A DNA stretch of 64,000 nt. Source: Ferrovibrio sp965278975 (GTDB taxonomy: Bacteria > Pseudomonadota > Alphaproteobacteria > Ferrovibrionales > Ferrovibrionaceae). The stretch spans positions 2,356,001-2,420,000 of the forward strand of contig NZ_OZ257126.1 of assembly GCF_965278975.1 (NCBI RefSeq), read 5' to 3'. A model generated the notes under the pieces. That model saw only the letters and a list, made by a program, of their open reading frames with translations, was not told where the DNA came from and searched no databases. Position 1 is the first letter of the stretch; every line of letters begins with the position of its first letter. Positions 52,571 through 60,735 of this stretch are shown piece after piece. The position numbers were made by a program, and so were the translations under genes.

Positions 52571-53788
52571 ATGTCTGTGAGTGTCGCATCCAACCAGGGC
52601 CCGTCGGGCAATTCGCAACCCATGCGCTATGATCCCGAGGCGGTGCTCGACACCCCGGAACTGCGCGAGCTGAATCGCCTGGCTATCGAGGAATTCCGCC
52701 CGCGCGGCCGCGCCTACGACAAGAATTGCGATATTCCGATCGAGAATATCAAGGCGCTGCATGAGCGCGGCTGGCTTGGCACCACGGTGAGCAAGTCGCT
52801 TGGCGGCAAGGAATCCAATCTCGACGCCGAAGACAAGGCGACCTATCTGCAGGCGCTGCGCAGCATCGCGCGTGGCTGCCCCGGCACCGCGCATTGCTAC
52901 CAGGTCCATAACCACACCATGTGGATCATGGAAAAGCTGGGCACGCCGCGCCAGATCGACAAGTTCGTCAAGCCGACGCTGAAGGAAGGTCTGCTGACCG
53001 CCTTTGTCGGCTCCGAAGCCAAGCGCCGCCATATGTACATGATGAACACCACGGCGAAGAAGGTGCCGGGCGGCTGGATCGTGCATGGCGAGAAGAACTA
53101 CGCCACCAATGGCGCGCATATGGGCTTCGCCATCATCTTCGCCGCCATTGAAGGCGTGAAGGATTATCTCGACAACCATCTGATGGTGGTGATCACGCCT
53201 GACATGAAGGGCGTGTCGATGGATCACACCTGGTATCGTCCGAACGGCATGCGTGCCGCGCCGAGCCCGGTGATCACGCTGGATCAGGTCTTCGTGCCGG
53301 ATGAGAATATCCTTTCCGTTCCGGGCGCCTATCCGCGCGGCCGCTGGCAGGGCAAGTATCATCTCGGCTTCACCGCCAACTATCTCGGCACCACCGAGGG
53401 CATGTATGGCTGGTTCGTCGATTACATCAAGAACAAGGGCCGCACCAAGGATCCGATCATCCAGATGCGCGCCGGTGAAGTCCGCATCGCGCTCGATTCG
53501 GCGCGTGCCTCCTTCCATCGCGCGATTTCGTCCTGGACCGACGGCGATGTGACCCGTTCTGAACTGTTGTCGATGGCCGCCAAGTCGATGGCCGCGCATG
53601 TGGCTTTCGAAGCCTCGCACAAGCTGGTTCATGCCGCGGGTTCCACGGCGCTGTTCGATGAGCATCCGCTGTCGCGCTACATCGCCGATCTGGAGACGCA
53701 TGTGCTGCATGCCGGCCATGACCGCACGGCGCAGATCATCGGTTCCGCCGAACTCGGCGAAGCCTTCGACTCGACGCTGCAGCGCTAA
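52571..53788 (+). CDS. Acyl-CoA dehydrogenase-fold flavoprotein, non-canonical subgroup
   Basis: 405-residue protein. The strong GGAGGAGG before 52571 decides the start; an in-frame ATG-less extension to 52484 is discarded. The domain order is that of acyl-CoA dehydrogenases, with WYRPNGMRAAPSPVITLDQVFVPD in the mid-domain. There is no YEGT; the C-terminus reads YIADLETHVLHAGHDRTAQ. It is a paralogue of the protein at 39473-40642 (shared AHCYQVHNHT and PNGMRAAPSP-type blocks). A flavin-dependent monooxygenase role, fed by the flavin reductase nearby, is one hypothesis. The MaoC gene follows by 19 bases. Confidence 0.85.
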   Translation: MSVSVASNQGPSGNSQPMRYDPEAVLDTPELRELNRLAIEEFRPRGRAYDKNCDIPIENIKALHERGWLGTTVSKSLGGKESNLDAEDKATYLQALRSIARGCPGTAHCYQVHNHTMWIMEKLGTPRQIDKFVKPTLKEGLLTAFVGSEAKRRHMYMMNTTAKKVPGGWIVHGEKNYATNGAHMGFAIIFAAIEGVKDYLDNHLMVVITPDMKGVSMDHTWYRPNGMRAAPSPVITLDQVFVPDENILSVPGAYPRGRWQGKYHLGFTANYLGTTEGMYGWFVDYIKNKGRTKDPIIQMRAGEVRIALDSARASFHRAISSWTDGDVTRSELLSMAAKSMAAHVAFEASHKLVHAAGSTALFDEHPLSRYIADLETHVLHAGHDRTAQIIGSAELGEAFDSTLQR

Positions 53789-53807
53789 GCACCAGGGGAG
53801 CATACCG

Positions 53808-54212
53808 ATGCGCCGGATCGAAGTAGGCGATAGCTTCGACCTGACCAAAGGCCCGGTCACCACCGTGCAATTGGCGATGTATGCCGGCGCATCGGGAGAT
53901 TTCAACCGGATCCACTACGATCTGCCTTTTGCCCAGGAGGCGGGGCTTGGTGGCGTGATTGCCCATGGCATGCTGACCATGGGATTCGCTGCCGAGATGC
54001 TTGCCGCCTGGGCCGGGCCGACCGCGTTGATCCGCCGGGTTGGTGCCAATTTTAAGTCACCGGTGCGGCCTGGAGACAATGTGATGCTGCGCGGCACGGT
54101 TACCGGCGTGGCACCGCAAGATCGTGGCCGCGTCGTCACGGTGAGCTATGCCGGGCATGTCGCTGATCGCGAAGTGATCGCGGGCGAGGGAGCGGTGCTG
54201 TTTCCCGCCTGA
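53808..54212 (+). CDS. MaoC-family hot-dog hydratase
   Basis: 134-residue single hot-dog domain with the (R)-specific hydratase motif: SGDFNRIHYD (Asp and His catalytic) followed by GVIAHGMLTMGF. It adds water to, or removes it from, an enoyl/3-hydroxyacyl-CoA. GGGGAG precedes the ATG at 53808; an in-frame reading from 53598 lies inside the upstream gene. It is probably co-transcribed with the dehydrogenase-like gene. It could also serve as catalytic partner for the half-domain protein at 27321-27788. Confidence 0.9.
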   Translation: MRRIEVGDSFDLTKGPVTTVQLAMYAGASGDFNRIHYDLPFAQEAGLGGVIAHGMLTMGFAAEMLAAWAGPTALIRRVGANFKSPVRPGDNVMLRGTVTGVAPQDRGRVVTVSYAGHVADREVIAGEGAVLFPA

Positions 54213-54258
54213 GGTCGCCGTACTAAGCTCGCTCGGAATGTAAAAGGGGTGCGCAGGT

Positions 54259-54516
54259 ATGAGCAAGGATAATGGCCAGGTTTCATCGTCGTCGGAAGCA
54301 TCGGGCGGCGAGCGCGTGGTTCGTTTCGAGCCTCGGCTGCATGTCACTGCCGTACTCGGCGTTGGCATCAACGCCCAGGACGGTACTGTAGTGCTGGCGC
54401 TGCAAGGACCGCGCAATCCCCGGGTTGAGATCGCGATGACTGGAGAAGTAGCCGAAGTGGTGCTGGCGTCGCTGACAAGGACGATAGAGCGGGCCCGCTA
54501 CAGCCCGGCGCCGTAG
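54259..54516 (+). CDS. Small protein of unknown function
   Basis: 85 residues, not recognised. It begins with a serine- and glutamate-rich tail (about 20 residues) and then has a compact predicted beta-alpha core (HVTAVLGVGINAQDGTVVLALQG, ending in a helix with VVLASLTRTIERAR). No signal peptide or membrane segment. An AGG lies close to the ATG. It is 46 bases after the MaoC gene and 95 bases before the biotin carboxylase, in the same direction. It may be a small accessory or regulatory subunit; no function is claimed. Confidence 0.6.
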   Translation: MSKDNGQVSSSSEASGGERVVRFEPRLHVTAVLGVGINAQDGTVVLALQGPRNPRVEIAMTGEVAEVVLASLTRTIERARYSPAP

Positions 54517-54611
54517 TCTAGGCTTTTACCACAGTTTTATATGAACAGCGTGCAGCGCGCAGGCCGCGCAGCGCGTGAGGGAAATTGTTGCCAGAGAGGA
54601 GTGAGCCGGCC

Positions 54612-55982
54612 ATGCCAGCACGCAGCATTTCGACTATTTTGGTGGCAAATCGCGGTGCGGCAGCGATGCGGGTGATCCGCGCCGCCAAGGCGATGGGGCT
54701 GAAGGCCGTGGCGGTGTATTCAGAGGCCGATGCCGGCTTGCCATATCTGGCAATGGCGGATCAGGCGCTGCCTATCGGCGGTGCGGCGCCACGCGAAAGC
54801 TATCTTAATCAGGAGGCATTGCTGGAAGCGATGCGGCTTTCCGGCGCCGATGCGCTGCATCCTGGATATGGCTTCCTCTCCGAGAATGCGGAATTCGCCG
54901 CCAAGGTGGAAGCGAGCGGCGCTGTGTTCATCGGCCCATCGCCCCACCATATCGATGCCATGGGCCACAAGGCACGGGCGCGCGCGCTGATGGCAGGCCA
55001 TGGCATGCCAGTGGGCGCCAGCAGTGCCGTGCTCGGCGAAGCTGCCGCCGAAATTGCCGCTGCCGGCGCAGCCATAGGCTATCCGGTGATGGTGAAGCCG
55101 GCGGGTGGCGGTGGCGGTATCGGCATGCTGGCGGCAAAGGATGAGGCCGAATTGCTGGCTGCGGTATCGCGCGCGCGCTCCATGGCGGCGCGCAGTTTCG
55201 GCGTGCCGGATATATATCTTGAGAAACTGCTGCTGCGGCCGCGCCATGTCGAATTCCAGATTCTGGCGGATCGTGCCGGCAATGCCACGCATGTTTTCGA
55301 GCGCGACTGTTCGGTGCAGCGGCGGCATCAGAAAGTGATCGAGGAGGCACCGGCGCCCGGCCTGTCCCATGCGGTAACGCGCGGCATGGCGGCGCGTGTG
55401 GCCGGCATCATGGCGGCGATGGATTACGATGTGATCGGCACGGTGGAGACATTGCATACCGATGCTGATGGTTTCGGTTTCCTGGAAGTGAATACCCGCC
55501 TGCAGGTGGAACATGCAGTAACGGAGGAGGTGACCGGGCTTGATCTGGTGCGCTGCCAGATCCGCCTGGCCTGTGGCGAGGCGCTGAGTGATGTGCTGCC
55601 TGCCGCGCCGGAAATCCGAGGCCACGCGATTCAGGCGCGTATATATGCCGAGGATCCGGTGCGGATGTTTCCCTCACCTGGACCGCTTAATGTATTCCGA
55701 CTGGCCGGCGGCGATGGTATCCGCGTCGAGACGGGCTATGCCGAGGGCTGCACGGTCACGCCGTTCTACGATCCGATGATCGCCAAGATCATTGCCCATG
55801 GTGCGGACCGCGCACAGGCCATTGCGCGCCTGGATGCCGCCCTGGCAGCGAGCCATATCGAGGGTGTGAAGACCAATATCCCGCTGCTGCGCGCTATTCT
55901 CGTCTTCCCGGATTTCCGCGCCGGCCATGTTCATACCGGCCTGGTGGCTGATGTGCTGGAGGCGCAGAAGGCTGTCGCCTAG
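54612..55982 (+). CDS. Biotin carboxylase subunit of an acyl-CoA carboxylase
   Basis: 456-residue ATP-grasp enzyme. The N-terminus reads ILVANRGAAAMRVIRAA, where most members have NRGEIAxR. Further motifs are MVKPAGGGGGIGM, ERDCSVQRRHQKVIEEAPAPG and FLEVNTRLQVEHAVTEEVTG, all intact. It ends after the carboxylase C-domain without a biotin carrier, which is encoded at 24629. It carboxylates biotin with bicarbonate and ATP. GAGAGGAG precedes the ATG at 54612. It is presumably the partner of the carboxyltransferase at 22980-24518, unless other copies exist elsewhere. Confidence 0.92.
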   Translation: MPARSISTILVANRGAAAMRVIRAAKAMGLKAVAVYSEADAGLPYLAMADQALPIGGAAPRESYLNQEALLEAMRLSGADALHPGYGFLSENAEFAAKVEASGAVFIGPSPHHIDAMGHKARARALMAGHGMPVGASSAVLGEAAAEIAAAGAAIGYPVMVKPAGGGGGIGMLAAKDEAELLAAVSRARSMAARSFGVPDIYLEKLLLRPRHVEFQILADRAGNATHVFERDCSVQRRHQKVIEEAPAPGLSHAVTRGMAARVAGIMAAMDYDVIGTVETLHTDADGFGFLEVNTRLQVEHAVTEEVTGLDLVRCQIRLACGEALSDVLPAAPEIRGHAIQARIYAEDPVRMFPSPGPLNVFRLAGGDGIRVETGYAEGCTVTPFYDPMIAKIIAHGADRAQAIARLDAALAASHIEGVKTNIPLLRAILVFPDFRAGHVHTGLVADVLEAQKAVA

Positions 55983-56095
55983 CCATGCGGTCAGGCAGAT
56001 CGGCCACCCGGATGTGATTGAGGCGGCTGCGGCGGCTGTGCCATGAGGATCGGCAGGGCCACCGATTGCGCTTGCCAAAATCTCCCTGGCCAATT

Positions 56096-56122
56096 ATTTA
56101 TATCAACAATGTTGATATAAAT
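56096..56122. promoter_or_regulatory. Perfect 27-bp palindrome, likely MarR operator
   Basis: ATTTATATCAACA, a central A, then its exact complement. It ends three bases before the ribosome site of the thiolase gene, so a bound repressor would block transcription. A copy matching at 20 of 27 positions lies at 58489-58515, and the marR gene lies between the two. Confidence 0.75.
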
Positions 56123-56135
56123 GCAGGAGGGAACG

Positions 56136-57326
56136 ATGGCAAAATCCGCCTATATCGCCGGCGTCGGCATGACCAGCTTCACCAAGCCCGGGGCTAATGA
56201 GCCGTTTCCGCTGATGGCCAAGCAGGCGATTACCGAAGCCCTGGCCCATGCCGGCCTGGATTTCTCCGTCGTACAGCAGGCCTATGCCGGGTATGTCTAT
56301 GGCGACACTACTTGCGGCCAGCGCGCGGTCTACACCGCTGGCATCACCGGGATTCCGATCATCAACGTCACCAATGCCTGCGCCACCGGCTCCACGGCGC
56401 TGTTTCTGGCACGCCAGGCGGTGGAAGCTGGCGTGGTCGATTGTGCTCTGGCAATCGGCTTCGAGCAGATGCCGGCTGGTGCCATCGATGTGATCTACCC
56501 GCAATGGCCGAGCCCGTGGCAGCCCAGCCTGGAAGCCGCACAGCGCGCGCAGGGTGAATCCTCTGCGCCGTTTGCCTGTCAGCTATTCGGCGGCGCCGGC
56601 CGCGAATACATGGCCCGCACCGGAATGGCGGCCGAAACCATGGCGGAAGTGCAGGTCAAGGCGCGCCGCCATGCCGCCAATAACGACCGCGCGTTGTTCC
56701 GCAAGCCGGTGACTGTTGATGAAGTGATGGCCTCGCCGGCGATCTATGGGCCGCTTACCCGCCTGATGTGCTGCCCGCCCACCTGTGGTGCCGCCGCCGC
56801 CATCGTGGTGTCGGAAGATTTTGCCCGCCGCCATGGCCTGAACCGCGCCGTGCGCGTGCGCGCCCAGGCCATGGTCAGCGATCAGCCCGACGTGTTCGAG
56901 GCCGGCAGCATGATGAAGCTGGTCGGCTACGACATGGCGCATACCGCTTCACGCAAAGTCTATGAGGCCGCCGGGGTCGATCCGAAGGATATCCCGGTGG
57001 TGGAGTTGCATGATTGCTTCGCCTCCAACGAGATCATCGCCTATGATTCGCTGGGGCTGGTGGATAGCGGCGAGGCCGAGCGTTTCGTGCGCGATGGCGA
57101 CAACACCTATGGCGGCCGCTGCGTCACCAATCCTTCGGGTGGCCTGCTGTCCAAGGGGCATCCGCTCGGTGCCACCGGTCTGGCGCAATGCGCCGAGCTG
57201 GTTTGGCAGATGCGCGACGAAGCCGGAGCGCGTCAGGTGGAAGGCGCCAAGCTGGCGTTGCAGCACAATCTCGGCTTGGCCGGTGTCTGCGTCATCAGCC
57301 TCTATGAAGCGCCTGCCGCGGCTTGA
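56136..57326 (+). CDS. Thiolase, SCP2/lipid-transfer type
   Basis: 396-residue thiolase-fold enzyme with C82 (NACATGSTALF), HDCFASNE and GGLLSKGHPLGATG. The ATG at 56136 follows a perfect AGGAGG; an ATG at 56121 lies within the operator and overlaps that ribosome site, so it is not the start. The protein resembles SCP-x-type thiolases acting on branched 3-oxoacyl-CoA. It is monocistronic and convergent with marR. Its control by the same operator as the CMD gene and the liv genes suggests that all act on one imported substrate. Confidence 0.9.
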   Translation: MAKSAYIAGVGMTSFTKPGANEPFPLMAKQAITEALAHAGLDFSVVQQAYAGYVYGDTTCGQRAVYTAGITGIPIINVTNACATGSTALFLARQAVEAGVVDCALAIGFEQMPAGAIDVIYPQWPSPWQPSLEAAQRAQGESSAPFACQLFGGAGREYMARTGMAAETMAEVQVKARRHAANNDRALFRKPVTVDEVMASPAIYGPLTRLMCCPPTCGAAAAIVVSEDFARRHGLNRAVRVRAQAMVSDQPDVFEAGSMMKLVGYDMAHTASRKVYEAAGVDPKDIPVVELHDCFASNEIIAYDSLGLVDSGEAERFVRDGDNTYGGRCVTNPSGGLLSKGHPLGATGLAQCAELVWQMRDEAGARQVEGAKLALQHNLGLAGVCVISLYEAPAAA

Positions 57327-57338
57327 GCGGCGGGCGTA

Positions 57339-57863
57339 TCAGGCCGGCTTGTAGACGCTGATCCAGGGTTTGTCCTGGTCGCGCACCATCAGGTAGAGCA
57401 CGCGCCAGAATGTTTCCAGGTCCTTGCGCGGCAGATGGCGCAGGCTGGTTTCGATATGCTGGAATTGCAGCTTGGTCAGGCGACGATCCAGTTGCAGGCC
57501 CTTGGGCGTGCAGTAATGGCAGCGGTGGCGGCGGTCGGTCTTGCCCGGCCGCTGCTCGATCAGGTCCATGCGCATCAATTGATTGAGCGTGCGCGACAGC
57601 GCCTGATTGGTGATGCGCAGGATCGATAGAATCTCGTTCACCGTGATGCCGGGGTTATGCGCCGTCAGATACAGCACGCGGTGATGCGCGCGGCCCATGT
57701 CGTATTGCGACAGCACCTGGTCGGCCAGATCGGCCATCTCCATGTGCACATAGAACACCAGTTCCAGGGTGCGGCGGGAATCCTGCTCCACATCCGCCAT
57801 CATCGCGGCGGTTGCGGCGGCCAAATCCACCACCGCCGCCGATTTCTTCTGCTTCACCGCCAT
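57339..57863 (-). CDS. MarR-family transcriptional regulator
   Basis: 174-residue winged-helix protein with a long N-terminal helix, the recognition region NEILSILRITNQALSRTLNQLMRMDLIEQ and the wing KTDRRHRCHYCTPKG. Two histidines and two cysteines in the wing (HRCHYC) are unusual and could sense metal or thiol ligands. It lies 13 bases behind the CMD gene, hence is co-transcribed with it from the promoter carrying the 58489-58515 operator copy. It would thus regulate itself, the thiolase and possibly the liv operon. The inducer is probably a CoA thioester or an aromatic acid, as in related regulators. Confidence 0.9.
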   Translation of the reverse strand: MAVKQKKSAAVVDLAAATAAMMADVEQDSRRTLELVFYVHMEMADLADQVLSQYDMGRAHHRVLYLTAHNPGITVNEILSILRITNQALSRTLNQLMRMDLIEQRPGKTDRRHRCHYCTPKGLQLDRRLTKLQFQHIETSLRHLPRKDLETFWRVLYLMVRDQDKPWISVYKPA

Positions 57864-57876
57864 CGATACTCACCCC

Positions 57877-58443
57877 TTAACTCAGCCATGGAATCCGCGC
57901 GGCAAAGGCCGCTGGCTCCGCTTCCAGATCGCTCTGCATAAGGGAATTCCAGCGATTAAACCAGCCAAAAGCGGCGATAACGGTAATGATCTCATGCAAC
58001 GCGTCGGTGTCGTGAAACCTGGCGGCAGCGGCATAGGCGGCACTGGTGTCGCCCATCGGCAAGCGCCCGCCAGCGGCGGCCAGATCCAGCGCGGCACGCT
58101 CGGCATCATCATAGAGCGGCGAGTTGGCGCGGTCGGGCAGGGCGATGATCTTGGCCTCGGACACACCGGCATGGGCGGCGGCATGCACCACATGGGCCGT
58201 GGTGTAGTGGCAGCCGGCAATGCGGCTGGTCTCGGCGGCGATCATGAAGCGGAAGGCTTCCGGGAATCGGCCCGGGCCGCGCGCCGTCACGCGCACCAGG
58301 CCCAGTACCGCGTTCAGCAGGCCTTCGCGCCGCGCCATGGTGAAGAGTGCATTGGGCCGGTAGCCGACGAAGTCGATCAGCGCCTGCAATTCCGCGGCAT
58401 TTCCGCCAGCATCGGCGGATTCGAGTGGACTGATCCGTGCCAT
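57877..58443 (-). CDS. Carboxymuconolactone decarboxylase/AhpD-family protein without CxxC
   Basis: 188-residue all-alpha protein of the CMD/AhpD family (FTMARREGLLNAVLGL, then ETSRIAGCHYTTAHVVHAA). The redox CxxC of AhpD reads CHYT, so only one cysteine is kept and peroxidase activity is unlikely. The histidine of the motif is present. GGAGGAAATAATC precedes the ATG; an extension to 58542 crosses the operator. It may be a decarboxylase, a lactone-acting enzyme or a substrate-binding protein. First gene of a pair with marR. Confidence 0.83.
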   Translation of the reverse strand: MARISPLESADAGGNAAELQALIDFVGYRPNALFTMARREGLLNAVLGLVRVTARGPGRFPEAFRFMIAAETSRIAGCHYTTAHVVHAAAHAGVSEAKIIALPDRANSPLYDDAERAALDLAAAGGRLPMGDTSAAYAAAARFHDTDALHEIITVIAAFGWFNRWNSLMQSDLEAEPAAFAARIPWLS

Positions 58444-58488
58444 GATTATTTCCTCCTGCTTGGTTCTGGTCGTTTGATCCCGGATGGC

Positions 58489-58515
58489 ATTTATATAAAA
58501 CGTGTTGATATATTG
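58489..58515. promoter_or_regulatory. Degenerate copy of the MarR palindrome
   Basis: The stretch starts ATTTATAT and continues GTGTTGATATA in the right half, agreeing with the perfect palindrome at 56096-56122 in 20 of 27 positions. It lies in the 137-base gap between the CMD-marR unit (minus) and the liv-type operon (plus), so it could control both. Confidence 0.6.
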
Positions 58516-58580
58516 ACCAAGCGGTGATAATAGTGCCGCCAATCAACGCGTACCACAACAATAAAAAACCGGAGGAAACC

Positions 58581-59777
58581 ATGAGGCAGTCGCGTGCCAC
58601 AGCTGTGGCCTGTTCCGCTCTTGCATTGGCGCTTGCCGCTGGCGTCTCGTTTTCCGCGACGAATGTTGCGGCGCAACCGGCTGACAAGTTCCGCATCGCC
58701 GGCATCATTCCCTTGAGCGGTGCCTGGGGCATCATCGGCGAGAATATGCGCCGTGGTGCCACCATCGCCATCGAGGAGCGCGGCAGCAAAGTGCTCGGCA
58801 AGCCCGTCGAAGTGATGTGGGAAGATACTGAAACCTCCACCCAGGTGGCAGTGCAGAAGGCGACTCGCGCACTTTCCCAAGGTGTGCACACGGTGTTCGG
58901 CGAAGTCTCGTCTGGTTCCACGCTGGCGATCATGAAGCTGACTGACCAGCGCAAGGTGCCGCAGATCGTCACGCTTTCCGCCGATGACCGCATCACCGGC
59001 GCGGACAAGAGCCGCTACACCTTCCGCACCTCGAACACGGTGTCGATGGAAAACACCATGATCGGTGAATTCGCCAAGCGTCAGTCGGTGAAGAAGCTGT
59101 ATGGCATCGTTGCCGATTATCAGGTCGGCCGCGATATGTGGACGGCGCTGAAGGCCGATCTTGCCAGCAAGAATATCGCCGTGGCGGGTGAGGAATTCGC
59201 GCCGATCGGCTCGAAGGATTATTCGATCATGCTGGACAAGGCAGTGAAGTCCGGCGCTGATGGCCTGCTGCTGCTGGTGGTTGGCGGAGACGTGGTCACC
59301 TCGCTGAAGCAGGGCGGTGAAACCGGCCTGCCGCAGAAGATGAAGGTGATGGGCACCATGCTGATGGACGAGACGCTGGGTCTCGCCGTCGGCCCCACCG
59401 GCTCGCTCGGCATTAATTCCACCCTGCGCTACCACTACACGCAGGATACGCCGCGCAATAAGAAATTCGTTGCCGCCTATCAGGCGAAGTTCAACGAGTT
59501 GCCGAGCCAGTATGCCGGCGAAGCCTATGACGGCCTGAGCTGGTGGCTCGACACCGTGGAAAGCACCGGCGTGTGGGACAAGGAGAAGTGGGTGGATGCC
59601 TTCCGCAGCTCCGTGCGCCAGGATTCGGTCGAAGGCGTGAAGCGCATGCGCGCCTGCGACAATCAGGCGGAGCAGATCGGCCTGTTCGGCACCGCCATCG
59701 GCGGCGCCAATTCCAGCGTGACCATGAAGGTGGTCGAGACCTTCCAGGCCGGCAGCCTGTTCAAGCCCTGCGGTTGA
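58581..59777 (+). CDS. ABC substrate-binding protein, branched-chain amino acid (LivJ/LivK) type
   Basis: 398-residue periplasmic protein with a signal peptide ending near NVAAQ and the family opening FRIAGIIPLSGAWGIIGENMRRG. GGAGGAAACC precedes the ATG at 58581; the frame opens earlier at 58524 but without a site. Proteins of this family outside amino acid transport bind aromatic acids, amides or other organic acids, and the MarR control and CoA-ligase neighbour favour such a ligand. Two cysteines (ACDNQAEQ and KPCG) lie near the C-terminus and could form a disulfide. First gene of a six-gene operon. Confidence 0.9.
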   Translation: MRQSRATAVACSALALALAAGVSFSATNVAAQPADKFRIAGIIPLSGAWGIIGENMRRGATIAIEERGSKVLGKPVEVMWEDTETSTQVAVQKATRALSQGVHTVFGEVSSGSTLAIMKLTDQRKVPQIVTLSADDRITGADKSRYTFRTSNTVSMENTMIGEFAKRQSVKKLYGIVADYQVGRDMWTALKADLASKNIAVAGEEFAPIGSKDYSIMLDKAVKSGADGLLLLVVGGDVVTSLKQGGETGLPQKMKVMGTMLMDETLGLAVGPTGSLGINSTLRYHYTQDTPRNKKFVAAYQAKFNELPSQYAGEAYDGLSWWLDTVESTGVWDKEKWVDAFRSSVRQDSVEGVKRMRACDNQAEQIGLFGTAIGGANSSVTMKVVETFQAGSLFKPCG

Positions 59778-59788
59778 TCCTCCCCGGA

Positions 59789-59806
59789 CGCCGCACTGGT
59801 GCGGCG
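59789..59806 (+). terminator. Hairpin between the liv binding-protein and permease genes
   Basis: CGCCGCAC and GTGCGGCG are exact complements two bases apart, 12 bases after the stop codon. With no T-run it is more likely an mRNA-stabilising or attenuating stem that keeps binding-protein mRNA higher than membrane-component mRNA than a full terminator. Confidence 0.4.
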
Positions 59807-59877
59807 GTTGCACTCCTGTGCCGCCGCCGCACCATACTGCCCGCCCCCTTCATCTCAGGCCAGAGCCACGCTAGCGC

Positions 59878-60735
59878 ATGTCCACCATCGTCATTGGCCT
59901 CAGCATCGGCATGCTGCTGTTCCTGCTGGCAGCGGGACTGACACTGATATTCGGCATGCTGGGCATTATCAATTTTGCCCATGGCGCGCTCTACATGCTT
60001 GGCGCCTATTTTGCCTATCAGGTCGCGGCCAGCTTCGGCACTTTCTGGCTCGCCTTGCTGATTTCCCCACTATTGCTGGCCCTGGTCGGTGCCGGCATCG
60101 AACGATTAGTGCTGCGGCCGATCTACAGCCGGGCCCATGAATTCCAGTTGCTCGCCACCTTCGGCCTGATTCTGGTGCTGGAGGAATTCGTCCGCGTGGT
60201 CTGGGGCCTGCAATTGCGTTCCATCGCGCCGCCGCCGGTGCTTTCGGGCAGCGTGAACCTGTTCGACACCGATATCTCCAAATACCGCCTGTTCGTCGTC
60301 TTTTTCGGCGCCGCCATGGTCGCTTTGCTGTTCTTCGGCATCGAGCGCACCAAGCTGGGCCTGATCCTGCGTGCCAGCAGCGATAATGCCGCCATGGCCG
60401 CCGGCCTGGGCATCGATGTGAACCGCGTGCGTACCGGCATCTTCGCCCTGGGTGCCGCGTTGGCCGGCATCGGCGGCACCATCGCCGGGCCGATGCTGCC
60501 GATCCAGTTGCAGATGGGCTTCACGGTGATCCTCGATTGCTTCATCGTGGTGATCATCGGTGGCCTGGGCAATATCCGCGGCGCCGTGTTCGGTGCGCTG
60601 CTGATAGGCATGACCCGCGCCTTCGGCCAGCAATATGCCGCTGAATGGATCGATATCGCCACCTATGCCGTGCTGGTCGCCACGCTGATGCTGCGCCCCT
60701 CCGGCCTGTTCGGCATCAAGGTGCGCACGGCATGA
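59878..60735 (+). CDS. ABC transporter permease, LivH type
   Basis: 285-residue inner-membrane protein with about eight hydrophobic segments. It begins with GLSIGMLLFLLAAGLTLIFGMLGIINFAHG, the LivH hallmark, and has the ALFVV-like IIGGLGNIRGAVFGALLIG loop near the C-terminus. The ATG at 59878 has no evident ribosome site, so translation may depend on the long leader of the binding-protein message. It forms the channel with the LivM-type protein whose gene overlaps it by four bases. Confidence 0.92.
   Translation: MSTIVIGLSIGMLLFLLAAGLTLIFGMLGIINFAHGALYMLGAYFAYQVAASFGTFWLALLISPLLLALVGAGIERLVLRPIYSRAHEFQLLATFGLILVLEEFVRVVWGLQLRSIAPPPVLSGSVNLFDTDISKYRLFVVFFGAAMVALLFFGIERTKLGLILRASSDNAAMAAGLGIDVNRVRTGIFALGAALAGIGGTIAGPMLPIQLQMGFTVILDCFIVVIIGGLGNIRGAVFGALLIGMTRAFGQQYAAEWIDIATYAVLVATLMLRPSGLFGIKVRTA

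Noticed and set aside
52463..53905. Minus-strand open frame of 480 codons opposite the third dehydrogenase-like gene
   Set aside because: Shadow frame of low-complexity His/Arg-rich composition with no ribosome site; the plus-strand gene has GGAGGAGG and a recognisable fold.
56121..56135. Start of the second thiolase at the ATG at 56121
   Set aside because: That ATG lies in the palindrome and the AGGAGG that follows would be inside the coding region; the ATG at 56136 is at ideal distance and starts the conserved sequence.
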